Counted from the first letter of the stretch, positions 33,682-42,419 are shown. The stretch: 64,000 nucleotides of DNA from Myxococcales bacterium (GCA_014240065.1 JAAZXR010000013.1:1-64000); one strand, 5' to 3'. The notes: generated by a model from the letters alone, not told the origin. Made by a program: numbers and translations.

Positions 33682-35715
33682 ATGCGAAGAATGCGTGGCA
33701 TCACGGCCCTCGCGTGGCTCGTGGGGAGCGGTTGTCTGCCGGCGGGATGTTTGTACAGCCCGAGCTCTCGCGTGGGCGCTCCGTGCGACGGCGATGACGT
33801 GTGCGTCGACGGCAACGTCTGCGACTTGGTGCTCGGGGAGTGCGTCCCGCCCGAGATGGCGTCCATGGGCGAAGACGGGGCCGAATCGGGGACGATGGAG
33901 ACGACCACCGGCGACGGGGACGGGGACGGAGACGGGGACGGAGATCCGACGACCACGGGAGACGGAGACGGGGACGGGGATCCGACGACCACGGGCGACG
34001 GGGACGGGGACGGGGATCCGACGACCACGGGGGACGGGGACGGGGACGGGGACGTGTGTGGCGATGGGAACGTGACCGGGCCGGAGGCCTGCGACGACGG
34101 GGTCAACGACGGGAGCTACGGAGGTTGCAGCGCGGACTGCACGGCGCTCGGCCCCTACTGCGGCGACATGACCATCGACGTCGGTGAGTTTTGTGAGATC
34201 GGGGGTTCAAATCTGAGCTGCACCGAGTGCTCCGTGGAGCAGGTGTGGCACGGCTACCAGTTCGTGGGGGAGAACCCCGGCGATGGCAGCGGCCGAAGTG
34301 TCGCCTACGTGCCAGACCTGGACGGGGACACCTTCCCCGAGATTCTCATCGGCGCTTACGGTCATGGGAGCTTTGCCGGGAAGACCTACCTGTTTTTGAG
34401 TTCCACCGTGATCGGCAACCCCGCCGGGACCCTCTTCGACCTCGGCGCCGCCGATTTCCTGTTTGTGGGAGAGCTCGCCGGCGACTACAGCGGCTGGTCT
34501 GTGGCGGCGGGAGACCTCGACGGAGACGGCCTCGGGGACGTGGTCATCGGCGCGCCCTACAGCGACAATACCGACGCTGGCAAGACCTACATCTATCTCG
34601 GGAAGACCATCGAGATGGCGCCGCAGGGGTCGAGCTTCTTCCTCTTCGCCGCGGATCATATCCTCACCGGGGCGACGGCGGGTGATCGGAGCGGCTACGC
34701 GGTGGCGGTGGCCGGGGATGTGGACGGCGATCTCAAGGACGACCTCGTCATCGGGGCGCCCTTCAACGACGAGGGCTTTGACGGTGATACCGGCACCCTG
34801 GACGAAGGCATGGCCTACTTGATGCTCGGGGGCCCCCTCACCGCAGGGGGTGCTCCGCAGACGGTGTCGTTGTCGGACGCGGACTACGAGTTCCCAGGTG
34901 AGGCCGCCGGCGACAACCTCGGCATTCACGTCTCCACCGCGGGCCGCGTCGATTCCGATGCCACAGACGACCTGCTGCTCGCGGCGTACCACCACGACGG
35001 CGGAGTGGGCGCAGCCACCGGCAAGACCTACTTGTTCTTCAGCGCCACGGTCACCGCGGCGGCAGCGGGTACGCAGTTCAGCGTGGGGAGTGAAGCCGAC
35101 CGCGCGTTTCTTGGGGCCACCTCGGGCGAGCAGAGCGGCGCCGCGATCGCAGCGGCGGGAGACGTGGACGGGGACGGCCACGGGGATCTGTTGATCGGAG
35201 CGAACACGAACGGTGAGGGAGGCACGGACGCCGGCAAGACCTACCTGATGACGAGCGAGACCATCATGGCCGCTCCGGCGGGCACGACCTTCGACTTGGG
35301 GGCGTCGGACTATGCCTTCGTCGGAGCGGGTTTGGGAGATTGGAGCGGTCGAGGTGTCGCGCCGGGGGGAGACGTGGACGGCGACGGGCGCGACGTGTTC
35401 CTCGGGGCGCCGCGGAGCGATAATAACTGCAGCAACTGTGACGACGGGACCTCGTACCTCATCTTCGGCAGCACGCTGGCGGGGGTGACCGCGGGCACCC
35501 CGGCGGCGACCCTCCCGCTCTCGTCGGCGGACGCGGCCTTCTATGGGGATTGGCAGTCGGGGGAGGCGGGCTTCGGCGTCACAGCGCACGGCGACGTCAG
35601 CGGCGACGGGAAGGACGATCTCCTCATCGGGGCCCAGGGAGACGACCGCGGCAAGGACGACGACCCGAACACCCTGGACGAAGGCCGCACCTACCTGATC
35701 TTAAGCCCGTACTAG
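33682..35715 (+). CDS. FG-GAP repeat lipoprotein with Gly-Asp spacer
   Basis: 677 residues. The signal peptide ends at a cysteine (Gly-Ser-Gly-Cys18 or Pro-Ala-Gly-Cys23). A Cys-rich segment (PCDGDDVCVDGNVCDL) and four Thr-Thr-Thr-(Gly-Asp)n blocks follow. A single cysteine-rich unit (CGDGNVTGPEACDDG) comes next, closely matching the first unit of the protein at 23783. From ~residue 190 there are about seven integrin-alpha-like FG-GAP blades (VAYVPDLDGDTFPEILIGAYG; VAAGDLDGDGLGDVVIGAP; VAVAGDVDGDLKDDLVIGAP and others). Each has a D-x-D-x-D-x3-D calcium loop and Asp-rich turn. It likely forms a calcium-binding beta propeller at the surface. Ligand is unknown. Confidence 0.9.
   Translation: MRRMRGITALAWLVGSGCLPAGCLYSPSSRVGAPCDGDDVCVDGNVCDLVLGECVPPEMASMGEDGAESGTMETTTGDGDGDGDGDGDPTTTGDGDGDGDPTTTGDGDGDGDPTTTGDGDGDGDVCGDGNVTGPEACDDGVNDGSYGGCSADCTALGPYCGDMTIDVGEFCEIGGSNLSCTECSVEQVWHGYQFVGENPGDGSGRSVAYVPDLDGDTFPEILIGAYGHGSFAGKTYLFLSSTVIGNPAGTLFDLGAADFLFVGELAGDYSGWSVAAGDLDGDGLGDVVIGAPYSDNTDAGKTYIYLGKTIEMAPQGSSFFLFAADHILTGATAGDRSGYAVAVAGDVDGDLKDDLVIGAPFNDEGFDGDTGTLDEGMAYLMLGGPLTAGGAPQTVSLSDADYEFPGEAAGDNLGIHVSTAGRVDSDATDDLLLAAYHHDGGVGAATGKTYLFFSATVTAAAAGTQFSVGSEADRAFLGATSGEQSGAAIAAAGDVDGDGHGDLLIGANTNGEGGTDAGKTYLMTSETIMAAPAGTTFDLGASDYAFVGAGLGDWSGRGVAPGGDVDGDGRDVFLGAPRSDNNCSNCDDGTSYLIFGSTLAGVTAGTPAATLPLSSADAAFYGDWQSGEAGFGVTAHGDVSGDGKDDLLIGAQGDDRGKDDDPNTLDEGRTYLILSPY
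33901..34053 (+). repeat. Gly-Asp / Thr-Thr-Thr hexanucleotide array in the FG-GAP gene
   Basis: Four blocks of GGNGAY units separated by codons for Asp-Pro-Thr-Thr-Thr. The larger period (about 33 bp) is nearly identical between blocks, indicating recent duplication. Confidence 0.88.
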
Positions 35716-35997
35716 TGGTGAAGGCCGGGGCGCTCGCGGCTCGTTGGCCGTGCCACGAGGGAGTTGCGCGGGTCGCAGCGGTGTTCGCGCGGTACGTGGA
35801 CGCAACGATCGGCGGCGGAGGGCGAGGGAGCAGTTGGGGGGCGAAGCCCCGGGCCGCCCCCACTCGGATATCGAAGTTCAGCGAAATATTTCCACGGTTC
35901 GGACGTGGAGCCTGGGGCGGGAGACAGGCACTTCGCCTCAGGTGCGGTATAGTCCACCCCGCGCGCGTGCGCGCGAACAACGGAAGAGAGCAGACAG
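35716..35997. other. Intergenic region upstream of the VWA lipoprotein
   Basis: No gene is visible. TATAGT at 35948-35953 is a good match to a -10 element. A GC-rich palindromic stretch (GCGCGCGTGCGCGC) follows at about 35961-35974. GGAAGAGAG before the ATG at 35998 is a plausible ribosome binding site. A -35 is not convincing. Confidence 0.4.
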
Positions 35998-37476
35998 ATG
36001 CAGCTACGACGAATAATTGGCTTGTCGGCAGGGACCTTAATCACGCTCATGGGGATCAGCGCCTGCGGGGGCGGCTCGGCCGATGGTGGAGACACCACCA
36101 CCACGATCACCGGAGACGGCGACGGCGACTCGACGATTACGGGGGACGGGGACGGAGACGGAGACGGGGACATGGACGGAGGAGACGGCGATCCGTGTCC
36201 ACCGGGCGGCTGTCTCGATGTGGCCGTGGGCGGAGACGGCGACGACGGTGGCGGGGGGATCGGGACCGGCGCGGTGGACCTGCTGTTCGTCATCGACAAC
36301 TCCGGCACCATGGCCGAGGAGCAGGTGAACCTCGCGCAAAACTTCGCCGGGCTCGTGGACCAGCTCAACAGCTTGGAGGACGCCATGGGGAATCCGGTGC
36401 AAGGAGATATCCAGATCATGGTGACCACCACCGACATGGATCACTCCTTGTGTACTGATTTCCATCCCATGGGGTACGCACCAGCCAAGGGCGCCCCGGT
36501 GGCGACCCCGTGCCTCGATCGACTCTCTGATTTTGAAAACAACACGAGCAGCGCGTTTGGCTCGTGTCTGTCGGTGTGTGAGAAGAGCGTGACGCTCAAC
36601 AATGGTGACCAGTTCATCAAGTGGAACGGTGAGAACACCAACATCAACGCCACGGATCTCAGCAACAACCAACTCTCAGGCGTGGCCGCTGTCACCGCGG
36701 CGCTCGAGTGTATTGGTCCTCAGGGGATCAGCGGATGTGGATACGAGGCGCCGCTGGAGTCCATGCTCCAGGCGCTCAACCCGAACCAGGCGTGGAACTC
36801 TGGCGCCGAGCCGTTCTTGCGCGACAACTCGCTGCTCGCGATCGCGGTGGTCACGGATGAGGCGGACTGCTCAACGCGCCCTGACGGCCAGGTCTACTTC
36901 TACGATCAGATGTTCGACAACTACTGGCCGCTCGATCCCACCACCATGGAGAAAAAGCGGGCGACGTCCGCGACCTGTTGGTACGCGGGGGTCGACTGCG
37001 GCAGCCCCGACATGAACGGCATCTACGCCGACTGCACCGCGGTGGACAACGGCGTGCTGCACTCCGTGTACAACCGCTACGTCGGTTACCTGAAGAACGC
37101 GCTCAATCGTGATGTGATCATGTTGGGGATCCTCGGCGTCCCGGAGGTGACCGCGCACAACCCCGAGGCGCCATTTGAGCCGACCGCCGGGGGCGTGCTC
37201 GACTTGGTCTACCGTGACTGGCAGGCGGCGGATATCTTGGCAGGTGACCCTGATACCCCGGAGGAGAAAACCTTCAACTTCGGCATTGGGCCCGGCTGTA
37301 CGAACACCGCGACGGGACAAGCCATCCCTCCGGTGCGCGTGCGAGAGGTGTGTGAGTCCCTCGACGAGGAGGACGCGGTCAAATGCTGCATCGAGTCGAT
37401 CTGCGACGATGACTTCTCCCCGGCCATCGGCTGCCTCACTGGAGCTATCGAAGAGACCATTGTTCCGCAGGGGTGA
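35998..37476 (+). CDS. VWA-like lipoprotein with Gly-Asp spacer
   Basis: 492 residues. The lipobox is Ile-Ser-Ala-Cys23. A Thr-rich stretch and short Gly-Asp blocks follow (residues ~31-66). VDLLFVIDNSGTMAEEQVNL, near residue 97, is the first strand of a von Willebrand A domain, with the metal motif D-x-S-G-T (family form D-x-S-x-S). A conserved LLAIAVVTDEADCS block holds a second metal-site Asp. Several Cys pairs (CLSVCEK, KCCIES) suggest disulphides. VWA domains bind protein ligands through a Mg2+ site. Nothing suggests an enzyme. Its position suggests it belongs to the surface island together with the FG-GAP gene. Confidence 0.88.
   Translation: MQLRRIIGLSAGTLITLMGISACGGGSADGGDTTTTITGDGDGDSTITGDGDGDGDGDMDGGDGDPCPPGGCLDVAVGGDGDDGGGGIGTGAVDLLFVIDNSGTMAEEQVNLAQNFAGLVDQLNSLEDAMGNPVQGDIQIMVTTTDMDHSLCTDFHPMGYAPAKGAPVATPCLDRLSDFENNTSSAFGSCLSVCEKSVTLNNGDQFIKWNGENTNINATDLSNNQLSGVAAVTAALECIGPQGISGCGYEAPLESMLQALNPNQAWNSGAEPFLRDNSLLAIAVVTDEADCSTRPDGQVYFYDQMFDNYWPLDPTTMEKKRATSATCWYAGVDCGSPDMNGIYADCTAVDNGVLHSVYNRYVGYLKNALNRDVIMLGILGVPEVTAHNPEAPFEPTAGGVLDLVYRDWQAADILAGDPDTPEEKTFNFGIGPGCTNTATGQAIPPVRVREVCESLDEEDAVKCCIESICDDDFSPAIGCLTGAIEETIVPQG
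36088..36195 (+). repeat. Short Gly-Asp hexanucleotide array in the VWA gene
   Basis: Repeated GGNGAY units interrupted by Ser-Thr-Ile-Thr and Met-Asp-Gly codons encode the spacer after the lipobox. It is shorter and more degenerate than in the three sister genes. Confidence 0.8.
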
Positions 37477-37564
37477 GCCTCGCTCGCTCGCAGCGTGACC
37501 CGCCGCTCGCGTGTGCCGCTCGCGGGGTGCGCCGCCGCGCCCGTGGGCGACGGGGGGGGCCGTC

Positions 37565-38140
37565 TCAGGCGCCAGTTTGGCCGGCGTATTTCGCGAGGAA
37601 CTGGGTCCCGGCGCGGGTGATGCGGTTGCGTCGCTTGGCGCCGCTCCCCTCCGAATGGATGAGGCCCTTCTTGCGGAGGTGTCGCACCACGAGCCTCACC
37701 TGATCCGCGTCGAGGCGAGTGCCGCGCGAGATGGAGAGCTCGGTGTGTGCGCCGGCCCTCGAGAGGAAGTTGAGGACCGAGAGGTTGCCCTCCTCCACGT
37801 CGGCCTTGCGTCGCACGACGGCGGCGGCGCCGTCGAGGAGGTCGGTGGTGTAGTTGCCGTCCTCGTCGAGGTACACGCCGTCTTCGTCGCTGCCAGGGGT
37901 GGGGGAGGTGACGGTGGGTCGCGGGCGGGTTTTTCCCCACTCAAGGATATGCTGCACAGTGAGGACCTCGAGCACCGGACGAAGCTCGTCGCGCGTCTCT
38001 AGCTGCTCTACCAGTTGGCCCAAGGTAGCGTCGCAGGGGAGGCTGTGGACCACGTCTCGCACGAGGTTGAGCAGAGCCTCTCGAATGGCGTCGGTGCTGC
38101 CTTCGACGGGGGCTCTGGGGGTTGTGGCGCGGTCTTCCAT
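37565..38140 (-). CDS. Winged-helix-type DNA-binding protein (putative)
   Basis: 191 residues from an ATG. The first ~75 residues are helical (AIREALLNLVRDVVHSLP... LGQLVEQLETRDELRPVLEVLTVQHILEWG). An acidic linker (GSDEDGVYLDEDGNY) leads to a C-terminal winged helix: NLSVLNFLSRAGAHTELSISRGTRLDADQVRLVVRHLRKKGLIHSEGSGAKRRNRITRAG has the helix-turn-helix followed by a basic wing (GAKRRNR) typical of MarR- or ArsR-type domains. No ligand-binding domain is recognised. It is divergent from purL across a 414-base region with phased repeats, so it may regulate purL; this is inference. Confidence 0.7.
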   Translation of the reverse strand: MEDRATTPRAPVEGSTDAIREALLNLVRDVVHSLPCDATLGQLVEQLETRDELRPVLEVLTVQHILEWGKTRPRPTVTSPTPGSDEDGVYLDEDGNYTTDLLDGAAAVVRRKADVEEGNLSVLNFLSRAGAHTELSISRGTRLDADQVRLVVRHLRKKGLIHSEGSGAKRRNRITRAGTQFLAKYAGQTGA

Positions 38141-38554
38141 GTTCGCTTGTTTCGTGCGGACGGGCAGCGCTCATGTCGCATGACCCGGGGAGATCTCGAT
38201 GGCTGCGGGAAATGCGGCTCTCCCAGCGGTTCACCGGGGGCGCAGGTCGGGCACGGATGAGGACCACCGCATCACCAGACTCCTCCGCAGCGACCTTAGA
38301 ATGGGCGCTCTTCCGGGCGGTGTCAAGCGCGTCGGACCGGATCCGGCGGCCGCGGAGGCGAACCTGAGGGCGGCATCGTGGCGGACAGTGGCTCGCGTGC
38401 TGCGGGGATCTTTCGGGAATTTTCCGGGAATCTGCCGGGAATCCACACCCCGCGCAGGCAGCCCGCAGCGCCCGCAGGCTCGGGAGACGCGACCCCGGGT
38501 GGCCTCGCGAAGCGGGTGCTTGACAGGCTCGCGCCAGCGCGGGAGACACCCCCC
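38141..38554. other. Intergenic region between the winged-helix gene and purL
   Basis: An open frame continues upstream of the purL start, but it lacks conserved protein motifs. The stretch at 38411-38443 holds an 11-bp tandem repeat, which is not a multiple of three. The region probably carries the divergent promoters. I saw no riboswitch that I could recognise. Confidence 0.5.
38411..38443. promoter_or_regulatory. Three helically phased CGGGAAT repeats upstream of purL
   Basis: CGGGAAT occurs at 38414, 38425 and 38436, exactly 11 bases apart, with flanks TTT, TTC and TGC. One turn of B-DNA is about 10.5 bp, so the copies lie on one face. TTCCGGGAA is itself palindromic. It lies about 110 bases before the purL start and opposite the winged-helix gene. 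Regulatory function is inferred. Confidence 0.55.
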
Positions 38555-41539
38555 GTGGCGATCCATCGGCTCGAAATCGAAACCCGGCCCGATCTCACCG
38601 ACGCGCTCGCGACCCGGACGCGCGCGCGGCTGGACGCGTGGCTGCAGATGGCGCCGACTCAGCTTCGGACGCGGCGTGTCTTTCATCTCGACGTGACGAC
38701 CGAAGATGGCGCGGAGCTGACGGACGCCCAGGTCCAGACCGCGCTGGAGGCCCTCGTCGACCCCGTGGCGGAGGTGGGCGGTGTGGGGATGCTCGCGGAT
38801 CCAGCGTTCAGCGCCGGCGTCGCGTTGGCGGTGGGTTTTCGGCCGGGGGTCACCGACACTGTGGGCGCGACGGTCCGCCTCGCCATCGGGGACGCCCTGG
38901 GGCGACCAGCGCGGGGCCGGGTGTACAGCTCGACCCTGTACCTGTTCGACGGCCTGAGCGAGGTGGAGGTGAGGCGCGCCGCGGACCAGCTGCTCCATAA
39001 CCGCCTCATCGAGCGTGCCTCCATCTCGGAGTTCCCTCGCGACCTCGATCTTTGGGTGCCGACCGCAGGATCGCAGGCCACGCCGACCGTCCGACGAGTG
39101 CCGCTGTGTGACGCGGAGGACGAGGCGCTCGCGCGGCTCTCGAAAGAGGGGATGCTCGCGCTGTCACTTGAGGAGATGCGCGCGATTCAGGCGCACTTCA
39201 AGGCGTCGGGGCGGGATCCCAACGACGCGGAGCTGGAGTGTCTCGCGCAGACATGGAGCGAGCACTGCAAGCACAAGATCTTCGCGTCCTCGATCAGCTA
39301 CGAGGGACCGGACGGGGGCTCCACGCGGCTCGACGAGGGGCTGTTCAAGACCTACGTGCGCGGGGCCACAGAGACCGTGGCGAAGCAGCGTGAGGAGGCC
39401 GGGCTCGACGAAGAGGGGGCGTCCTTCTTGGTGTCTGTGTTTCACGACAACGCGGGGGTGGTGCGTTTTACGGAGGAGGACCACCTCGCGTACAAAGTGG
39501 AGACCCACAACTCACCGTCGGCGCTGGACCCGTACGGAGGGGCGATGACGGGGATCGTGGGCGTCAACCGTGACAGCTTCGGCACGGGGCGGGGCGCTGA
39601 CCTGTTGACCAATGTGTGGGGCTACTGCCTGGGGGATCCTCGACACGACGGGGCCCTGCCGAAGGGACTGATGCATCCGCGTCGGATTCGCGACGGCGTG
39701 CACGACGGGGTGATCGACGGGGGGAACCACTCCGGGGTTCCGTACAGCCGTGGTTTCGAGCTGTTCGACGACCGGTACGCGGGCAAGCCCCTGGTGTACT
39801 GCGGCACCGTCTCGGTGATGCCGGCGATCTGCGCGGGGGTGCCGACGCACGAGAAACCGGTCTCGGTGGGGGACGCCATCGTCATGCTCGGCGGCCGCAT
39901 CGGGAAAGATGGGATTCACGGAGCCACCTTCTCCAGCGTGGAGCTCGACGAGGACTCGCCGGTGCAAGCGGTGCAAATCGGCGATCCCATCACCCAGCGC
40001 ATGATGTTTGACATGCTCGCGGAGGCCCGCGACGGTGGGCTCTATTCCGGGATGACCGACAACGGCGCGGGGGGGCTCTCAAGCTCGGTGGGCGAGATGG
40101 CGGAGTTCACCGACGGGGCTCGGATCGATCTCGCGAAGGCGCCGGTCAAATATCCAGGGCTCGCCCCGTGGGAGATCCTCATCTCTGAGGCCCAAGAGCG
40201 CATGACTGTGGCGGTGCCCGTGGAGCACCTCGACACGTTCATGGCCCTCGCCGAGCGACGAGAAGTGGAGGCCAGTGTGTTGGGTGTGTTTACAGATTCC
40301 GGCCGTTTTGAGGTCGCCTACGGGGACGAGATGGTCTGCGATCTCGACCTCGCGTTCTTGCACGAGGGGGTGCCGTTGCCGACCCTGCAGGCGCGGTGGA
40401 GCCCTCCCTCACGCGAGTCAACAGATAACGAGACGCTGTCGTCGCTGGTGAGCGACCAGGGGATCGCAGCGATCATGAGCCGGCTGCTCGCGCGCCCGAG
40501 CATCGCGAGCCAAGAAGACCGCGCGCGCGCCTACGACCACGAGGTTAAGGGCTTGAGCGTGATCAAACCCTGGTGTGGTCACCGCGGTGACGTCCCCTCG
40601 ACGGCGTCGGTCATGCGAGCCCGCCATGGGAGGCGCGAAGGGGTCGTGCTCGGAGAGGGGATCCACCCGTTTTATTCGGACATTGACGCGCACGCGATGG
40701 GGCACGCGTGCGTCGACGAGGCGTTGCGACGGGTGCTCTGCGCGGGCGCTCGAATCGACCGCGTGAGCGCGCTCGATAATTTTTGTTGGCCGGATCCCGT
40801 CGAGAGCGAGAAAAATCCGGACGGCGCGCATAAGCTGGCGCAGCTCGTGCGCTGCTGCGAGGCCTTGTACGAGTCGTGTGTGGCCCACGGGATCCCGCTC
40901 ATCAGCGGGAAAGACTCCATGAAGAACGACGCCTATCTCGACGGCGTCCGCATCTCGATCCCGCCGACCCTGCTGGTGTCCGTGATGGGCCAGATGGAGG
41001 ACGTGGGGGCGGCGTTGAGCCTCGAACCTCGGGCCGAAGGCGACGTGGTGTTCGTGCTCGGACACACCCGCGCTGAGTTCGGTGGGAGCGAGCTGTGCCG
41101 CATGCTCGGCCGCTGGTCAGACAGCGTGCCGCGCACGGACGCGCGGGCCTGCGCCGCCTCGTATCGGGCGTTCGCGGCGCTGCGCGATCGAGGCGCCGTC
41201 AAGAGCGCGCACATCGTCGGTCGTGGGGGCCTCGCGGTGACCCTCGGACACATGGTCATGTCCTCCCCGCTCGGTATCTGTGTGGAGCGCGCGCCGGGAG
41301 GCCTCGAACCGCCGCTCGCGTGGTTCTCGGAGTCCACGGGCCGCATCGTCTTTACGGTGGCGGAGTCGGACGCCGAGGAGGCGGCGGCGCTCGTGGAAGC
41401 GCATGGAGGCGAGTGCCTCGGGAGCGTCGAGGAATCGGAGGAGGGCGGACACCTCCGCTTCATCCACGAGACGCACGGGTTCGGTGTCGGCGCGGATGTG
41501 CTGCGCGCGAGCTTCAAGGAGGGACTCCATGGACTTTGA
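38555..41539 (+). CDS. purL: Phosphoribosylformylglycinamidine synthase, synthetase subunit
   Basis: From the GTG at 38555 (GGGAG 10 bases upstream) the product has 994 residues. It converts FGAR, ATP and ammonia to FGAM in purine synthesis. The N-terminal ~230 residues look like PurS-type domain plus linker (IHRLEIETRPDLTDALATRTRARLDAW). WSEHCKHKIF is the FGAM synthase signature; VETHNSPSALDPYGGAMTGIVG and TDNGAGGLSS with GEMAEFTDGARIDL belong to the ATP-grasp-like AIRS domains. GISLISGKDSMKNDAY-like sequence (IPLISGKDSMKND) is the second half's Lys-Asp-Ser-Met motif. The C-terminal glutaminase domain found in E. coli PurL (1295 residues) is absent and is encoded separately by the next gene, which overlaps by 11 bases. 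Confidence 0.95.
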   Translation: MAIHRLEIETRPDLTDALATRTRARLDAWLQMAPTQLRTRRVFHLDVTTEDGAELTDAQVQTALEALVDPVAEVGGVGMLADPAFSAGVALAVGFRPGVTDTVGATVRLAIGDALGRPARGRVYSSTLYLFDGLSEVEVRRAADQLLHNRLIERASISEFPRDLDLWVPTAGSQATPTVRRVPLCDAEDEALARLSKEGMLALSLEEMRAIQAHFKASGRDPNDAELECLAQTWSEHCKHKIFASSISYEGPDGGSTRLDEGLFKTYVRGATETVAKQREEAGLDEEGASFLVSVFHDNAGVVRFTEEDHLAYKVETHNSPSALDPYGGAMTGIVGVNRDSFGTGRGADLLTNVWGYCLGDPRHDGALPKGLMHPRRIRDGVHDGVIDGGNHSGVPYSRGFELFDDRYAGKPLVYCGTVSVMPAICAGVPTHEKPVSVGDAIVMLGGRIGKDGIHGATFSSVELDEDSPVQAVQIGDPITQRMMFDMLAEARDGGLYSGMTDNGAGGLSSSVGEMAEFTDGARIDLAKAPVKYPGLAPWEILISEAQERMTVAVPVEHLDTFMALAERREVEASVLGVFTDSGRFEVAYGDEMVCDLDLAFLHEGVPLPTLQARWSPPSRESTDNETLSSLVSDQGIAAIMSRLLARPSIASQEDRARAYDHEVKGLSVIKPWCGHRGDVPSTASVMRARHGRREGVVLGEGIHPFYSDIDAHAMGHACVDEALRRVLCAGARIDRVSALDNFCWPDPVESEKNPDGAHKLAQLVRCCEALYESCVAHGIPLISGKDSMKNDAYLDGVRISIPPTLLVSVMGQMEDVGAALSLEPRAEGDVVFVLGHTRAEFGGSELCRMLGRWSDSVPRTDARACAASYRAFAALRDRGAVKSAHIVGRGGLAVTLGHMVMSSPLGICVERAPGGLEPPLAWFSESTGRIVFTVAESDAEEAAALVEAHGGECLGSVEESEEGGHLRFIHETHGFGVGADVLRASFKEGLHGL

Positions 41540-42398
41540 CCCCCAACTTTGCGAGGCCATGCGCCTCGACCCGCGGCACGCCGCGAACGTGCGCGTGCTG
41601 GTGATGACCGGCTACGGGCTCAACTGCGAGGACGAGACCGCGGCGGGGTTTCAGCGGCTCGGGTGCGCCGTGGACAGGGTGCACGTGGGGGATTTGATCG
41701 CCGAGTCGTCGGCGGATCGCCTCTCGCGGTGGGACGTGCTCGCGTTCATCGGCGGATTCTCGTTTGGTGATCACGTGGCCTCCGGGCGCGTCTACGCCAA
41801 CCGGCTGCGATACCGACTCGGCGAGGGGCTCGCGCGCTTCGTGGACCGGGGGGGCTTGGCCGTGGGCATGTGCAACGGCTTTCAGACCATGGTGAAGCTG
41901 GGCATATTGCCAGGGTTTGATCGACCTCAAGGTGAGCTCGCGCCGCAGCAGGCGTCGCTGGTCTCCAACGAGCGCCTCGGCTACTACGATGGCTGGGTGA
42001 CGATGCGCGCCGACGCCCAGAGCCCCTGTGTGTGGACACGCGGCGTGGATCGGATTGAACTGCCGAGTCGTCACGGCGAAGGCAAGCTGGTGTACGGCTC
42101 GAGTGGGCTGAGGGAGCGGCTCGACGGCGCGCACCAAATCCCGCTACGCTACGTGGACGGTGATGGGGACCCGACGCGCGAGTGGCCCCACAATCCGAAT
42201 GGATCGGAGGGTGGGGCAGGCGCGCTGTGCGATGCAAGCGGGCGCCTGTTCGGGCTCATGCCGCACCCGGAGGCGTTCTTGTACGCGGAGAACCATCCGC
42301 GGTGGCGCGCGCGGCGAGACGCTGGCGACGAGCGGACTTGGGGCGAAGGCGTGGCCCTGCTCGCCAACGGTGTCCGGGCCGCGATCGAGGCGCGCTAG
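41529..42398 (+). CDS. purQ: Phosphoribosylformylglycinamidine synthase, glutamine amidotransferase subunit
   Basis: 289 residues. The ATG at 41529 lies inside the end of purL in another frame. It supplies ammonia from glutamine to PurL. The class I amidotransferase triad is present: nucleophile Cys in GLAVGMCNGFQTMVKLG, and His/Glu in LFGLMPHPEAFLY. RVLVMTGYGLNCEDETAAGF and FIGGFSFGDHVASGRVYANRLRY match PurQ rather than PurL C-terminal domains of E. coli type, but the length (289) is closer to the fused domain than to short PurQ (about 225). It looks like the C-terminal domain of a large FGAM synthase that has become a separate gene. Confidence 0.93.
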   Translation: MDFDPQLCEAMRLDPRHAANVRVLVMTGYGLNCEDETAAGFQRLGCAVDRVHVGDLIAESSADRLSRWDVLAFIGGFSFGDHVASGRVYANRLRYRLGEGLARFVDRGGLAVGMCNGFQTMVKLGILPGFDRPQGELAPQQASLVSNERLGYYDGWVTMRADAQSPCVWTRGVDRIELPSRHGEGKLVYGSSGLRERLDGAHQIPLRYVDGDGDPTREWPHNPNGSEGGAGALCDASGRLFGLMPHPEAFLYAENHPRWRARRDAGDERTWGEGVALLANGVRAAIEAR

Positions 42399-42419
42399 CC
42401 GAGGACGAGCACTCCGCGC

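Noticed and set aside
34207-35589. 460-residue minus-strand frame
   Set aside because: Antisense to the FG-GAP propeller; the calcium-loop pattern is only in the plus frame.
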